Positions 55,424-59,229 of a DNA stretch of 59,229 nucleotides are shown here, piece by piece. Below the pieces are notes generated by a model. The model was not told the origin of the DNA, searched no databases, and was given only the letters and a program-made list of their open reading frames with translations. The translations under genes and the position numbers were made by a program. Source of the stretch: Vitrella brassicaformis (Eukaryota; Sar; Vitrellaceae); the NCBI GenBank assembly GCA_001179505.1, contig CDMY01000212.1, positions 96,693-155,921 of the forward strand. The letters are read 5' to 3'. Within the stretch, counting starts at the first letter, position 1; each line of letters starts with the position of its first letter.

Positions 55424-58400
55424 ATGTTGGAGTTTGAGGAAAACTACCGCCGCATATCGACCCTCTTTGATGGACTGGAGCAGGAGATTGCCCGCCTGCA
55501 CGCACTCAGACAGCAGCACATCGGGGAGGGGGAGGGGGAGGGGGACGAGCAGGGCGGCGTGCTGATGCTGGTGGACTTCATGCGACACCGGCTGCGCAAG
55601 CTCAAGTACCAGCTGGACGGCCCCTCACCCCAGCTGCTCGCCGAGGGTGGACATGCAGACGCACACGGATCCTTCCCAGCCACAGCCACACACAGCCAGC
55701 CATCCTCCGGCACACAGACTAAGAAGCTGCCCAGATACGAGAAGCAGTCGATGCCCAAACCCCTGACAGATCTGCACAGAGAGAGAGGGCAGCAAGCCAT
55801 CGGGAAACAACAACAGCAGGCCACACACACACACGCGGTTCCGGCGATTGAGGAGGGGAGGGGCGTGGTTGCGGGGATGGTGCAGCAGCGTGTGACACCA
55901 GGGGGCGCTGGTGCTCGTGCACCGAGCAGCGGTCATTCGAGCCGGTCTCGGCTGATGCAGGGTGTGATTGGGGGTGGGCTGGAGGGGCCGGAGGGCGGGG
56001 AGGCCGACACGGGCCAGCCGGCTGTGGAGGACATCATACATGTCCGGAAGAGAGAGACCACACGCACCCGCACACCGGCGCGCAGATATCTGTCCCTCTC
56101 TCTCTCCATGTTCGCAGGGTCTGCTGACGGTGTCTCCCCACCTGTCTTTGCCAGCCACACTGGAGGTGTCGGAGGGCGTGCTGAGGCGCCTCGTCCAACA
56201 GGCCCTCGCCGCCGCATACAAGTCGTCTGGTGCGTCCGACGACACCATGTCGCTGCGGTCCGCCGACCAGGGGCAGGAGATCGAGTGGGGTGTTGCCGTC
56301 AGGGTCTTCTGCTACGACCCGCTGCTCGACACACTCTCGGGCATCGACAAGTACCCTTCCCCCAACCCCCCACACCACACAACAGTACACTTTCCTGTTT
56401 TTTCCTCCTGTTTGTCTGTTCTGTGAGGCGGAGCAGCGAGGGCGGGAGTCTCGAGACGATTTCCCTAGCTGTCCATGAGGACGGCGGCAAATCGCCCCCT
56501 CTTTTGGGCGACCTGCCGTCGGTGCGGTCGTGTCTGCGTGGGGGGGAGGTGGTGCAGAAAGTCGTCACCGTCAGACAGACACCTGCATCTGCACCACAGA
56601 CACAGACACAGGGACAGGCAGACACGTCATGCGGGAGTGAGGCGGGCACATGCACATACACCACTGGTGCTGGGAGCGACGACAGGGAGAGAGAGAGGGA
56701 GAGGGAGGGGGAGGAGGTCACGTACCAGCTGCTGGTCTTCTATCGACTAGAGGTGGTGACAGACAGACACCTTCATCAAGCTTCGCACACACGTAGATCT
56801 GTCGTCGGTGTGTGTGTGTTTGATGCAGTCTCGGTGTGGCGAGGCCTGCGGGATATGTCAGATCATGCTGACGCCCCCCTCTGTGACACACACCGGTGGG
56901 GGTGGCGTCGAGGGCGACATGAGCAGCAGTGCTACCACCGATGCTATGGAGATCCCCTGGCGGCCGTCGTTCGACGCACAGCTGGCTTGCCTGCTCACGC
57001 AGGTCCGTGTCTCTCTCTCTGTCTGTGCATCAAAACAAGAGAAAGAAGGCTGGGTGTGGTGTGGGTGCAGATTGGGTTGATGGTGGAGCGGTCGGTAGAG
57101 TACCACAAGGTGGAGAGGCGGGAGGAGGAAGTCGGAGAACTCTGTGAGTGAGCATAAACAAACACGGAGACACACCTACCTTCATGGACCACGTGTGTGT
57201 CCGTGTGCGTGTGGTGTGCCAGACCACATTCTGATGCCCCTGTTCTCCACCCTCCAGAATAGAGCCAGGTAGGTAGGTATTTTCTTGATTGCCTGCAGAG
57301 CTTTCCTGACTGACCCCGTCTCTCTCTGTCCCCCATCCAATGCAATGAACATTAATTAGGCTGATCAGCCTGGCCACCGACACCGCTCAGCGGCTGCTCA
57401 ACGTCGAGGCCGTCATCATCTTCCTTGTCGACTTCAACAGAGTATGTAATGTACCGTACCACCCAACATCTATATCCTTGTCTCTCTCTCTCTGTCCGCA
57501 TCATCTGCTTCTGCCTCTCAGGACATCATGTGGACCTACAAGGACGGCCACGAGCGATCGTGGCCCCTGCGCGACTCAGATAACCCCGCTGCACATGTGG
57601 CCATCGCTGGCAGACCCGTCATCCTACACAACAGCCCCCCCCGGCCACCCCACCAGCAACAGCAACAGCAGCAGCAGCAGCAGCCCCCCTCCGCCTCATC
57701 CCGTTTCAAGATGGAGTTCCTGGAGAATTACCACGTCGAAAGTGCCCTCTTTCTGCCCATCTTTCAGCCAGACTGGGATGACACCTCTCTTGGGAAAAAG
57801 GACGAGGCCAAGGGCGGGGGGACCGTCACGCCCAACCAAAGGCAGCAGGTCATCGGCGTCATGGCCGCACTCAACTCACACAAAGGTCGGTCGCTCGGTC
57901 GGGAGGTGGGGTGGCCGACAAAGGAAGGATCCCCGATTTTCTCCTTCCTTCCATCAGGCACCTTCTCCCCCCGCACCCAGAGCCTGGCCAGCGAGTTCGG
58001 TCGACTCAGCGGCATGGCCATCCACCTAGCGTCCGACTGGGCCAAACAAGCCGATTGGGTCACATCGGTGGGCCATCACCGAGACGCTTTGTTAGTGGAC
58101 AAGCGGGGGGCTGAGAAGGTCAAGGAGCGGTCCCACCAGCTGATCCAGCTGTTCGCCGAGGTGTCTGACTGCATCGACCCACGGACGACGCTGCACCGGT
58201 TTGTGACGTCTTGCAGGAGTGCGATGGGTGTGGCGGACTGCTCGTTTGTGACGCTGTCTAAGGGGATGCTGCTTGCGGAGACGGCTGTCGAGGCCGACGT
58301 GGGGGCACTGGGCGAGTGCGTTCGGTAGGAACGCACGCAAAGACAGGAGCGAGGCAGGGAGAGAGAGAGAGGGGGGAAAGGGGATGGGAGGGAGGGAGGG

Positions 58401-59203
58401 AGGGAGGGAGGGGTCGAAGGTTCTCTTGAGATCCATCTCTTTATCTGTCTCTTTGTCCTTCTGTGCTGTGTGTGTTTGATAAACAAAGGACGGGTCAGCC
58501 GGTGCACGTGGAGAACCTTCTAGAGGACCCCCGCATCTTTGCCGACTCCGACCTGCCCTCATCCCTCGACCCGGAGGAACTCATGGACCTCCTCTACGTG
58601 CCCCTTTTCTCTTCTGTCGCCGCCAATGACCCCAACGACCAACAACCACAGCCACCGCAGCACCAGCACCAGCAGCATCAGGAGCATGTAGTGGGTGTGT
58701 TGCGGCTGGCCGCCACTGTGCCGGGGGTGTTTGACGACGTGTACGTCAACTCTGTGACCACGAGTGTGCGGCTGCTGCAGCACATATGCGACAGGGGCCA
58801 GAGGCTGGAGCAGCTCGCCGCAATGTTCGAACACAGAGAGGTCCGTGGTGGGTCGGTGGATGCGCATCGCTCTCTCTCTGTCTTGCTGGGCGGCGGATGG
58901 TTTCTGGGGTTTCTGTCGTGCAGGTGTCTAGCGCCCTGACCTTCCGCGAGTTGTTCCGTGTGGTGACGAGCAAGGCCAAGTCGATCCTTCGGTGCAGCCG
59001 CACCTACCTTTTGCTGGCCGATGAGTCCCTGGGTAGGGAGGAGAGGAGACACAGCCCCGTGTGTGTGGCTGAGACATGCATGTCTCTCTGTCTCTGCCTG
59101 TGCTGCATTCATCGCACGTGTGTAGGTGTGTTGTGGTCGTTGGTCGGTGCGCACCACGAGTCGAGGATTGAGGTGACGCTCGACAGCAAATCCATCGAGG
59201 GGC
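55424..59203 (+). CDS. GAF-domain protein, 3' end outside the window
   Basis: The ATG at 55424 starts MLEFEENYRRISTLFDGLEQ, a short coiled coil (RHRLRKLKYQL follows). A long Gln/Gly/Ser-rich region comes next, then a domain with TLEVSEGVLRRLVQQALAAA and IEWGVAVRVFCYDPLLD. At least two GAF modules follow. The first has FSTLQNRARLISLATDTAQR, LLNVEAVIIFLVDF, MWTYKDG, VAIAGRPVILHN and FLENYHVESALFLPIF. The second has LIQLFAEVSDCIDPRTTLHR, MGVADCSFVTLSKG, GQPVHVENLLEDPRIF, DLLYVPLFSSV, and VVGVLRLAATVPGVFDDVYV. A third seems to start at FRELFRVVTSKAKSIL, with SRTYLLLADESL. GAF domains bind cyclic nucleotides or other small ligands and often precede a phosphodiesterase, cyclase or kinase, but no catalytic part is inside the window. 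A poly-Gln tract (57657-57684) interrupts GAF one. The last coding exon ends about 59203 at a GTGGGC donor before the poly-G edge. Confidence 0.82.
58380..58411. repeat. GGGA array in an intron
   Basis: A run of about eight GGGA/GGAG units lies in the intron between the VGALGE and GQPVHVE exons of the GAF-domain gene. Confidence 0.85.
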
Positions 59204-59214
59204 AGGTGGGCCGG

Positions 59215-59229
59215 GGGGGGGGGGGGGGG
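59215..59229. other. Poly-G run at the right window edge
   Basis: The last 15 bases are G, directly after an apparent intron donor of the GAF-domain gene. Confidence 0.8.

Noticed and set aside
1-59229. Transfer RNA genes
   Set aside because: I looked for GTTCGA/GTTCAA-type T-loops with a matching acceptor stem on both strands and found none that fold; a tRNAscan run would be decisive.

Overview
The window looks like nuclear DNA of an alveolate, most probably a photosynthetic relative of apicomplexan parasites (a chromerid; Vitrella-like is my best guess, an inference and not a database match). It is GC-rich, and almost every gene is split by short GT-AG introns stuffed with TG/CA and TGTC/CAGA microsatellites. 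It carries families typical of apicomplexans and their kin: a RAP-domain protein, CPW-WPC cysteine-rich proteins, and a hydroxyacyl-CoA dehydrogenase with two SCP2 domains and a C-terminal SKL. Poly-G runs mark both window edges and both sides of a 300-base N gap.

Layout. 1-7.2 kb: 3' end of dihydroorotate dehydrogenase (+), an unknown protein (-), and a large RAP-domain protein (+) with a possible organelle leader. 8.6-10.7 kb: a type I membrane protein with a C-type lectin-like domain (-). 10.97-18.65 kb: a Patched/NPC1-like transporter (+) with one abnormal 3.5-kb intron that holds minus-strand cysteine-rich or secreted-protein genes. 19.4-21.9 kb: a divergent pair of small secreted proteins. 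22.3-26.3 kb: a many-exon unknown protein with a C-terminal membrane segment (-). 27.1-30.7 kb: the peroxisomal SDR-SCP2-SCP2 enzyme (+). 31.4-35.8 kb: a surface-protein cluster with a PAN-like protein and two CPW-WPC copies, whose central exons form a near-identical inverted repeat. 36.3-40.9 kb: housekeeping genes (coatomer epsilon, eIF1) and a coiled-coil protein. 43.4-47.4 kb: a CBM20 + SGNH hydrolase + DUF1796-like fusion (-). 47.6-50.8 kb: an acidic, disordered protein (+). 51.1-55.1 kb: a PH-like + protein kinase gene (-) with a small membrane ORF touching its stop. 55.4-59.2 kb: a GAF-domain protein (+) cut by the window end.

Functionally the window is a mosaic. Housekeeping genes (pyrimidine synthesis, translation initiation, COPI traffic, peroxisomal lipid metabolism) are mixed with an unusually dense set of predicted secreted or surface proteins (lectin-like, CPW-WPC, PAN-like and several unclassified cysteine-rich ones). 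Several gene pairs are divergent with only about 80-280 bases between starts, so shared promoters are likely. Exon borders were set by hand from splice signals, reading phase and protein-family fit; CDS coordinates span first to last coding base and include introns.
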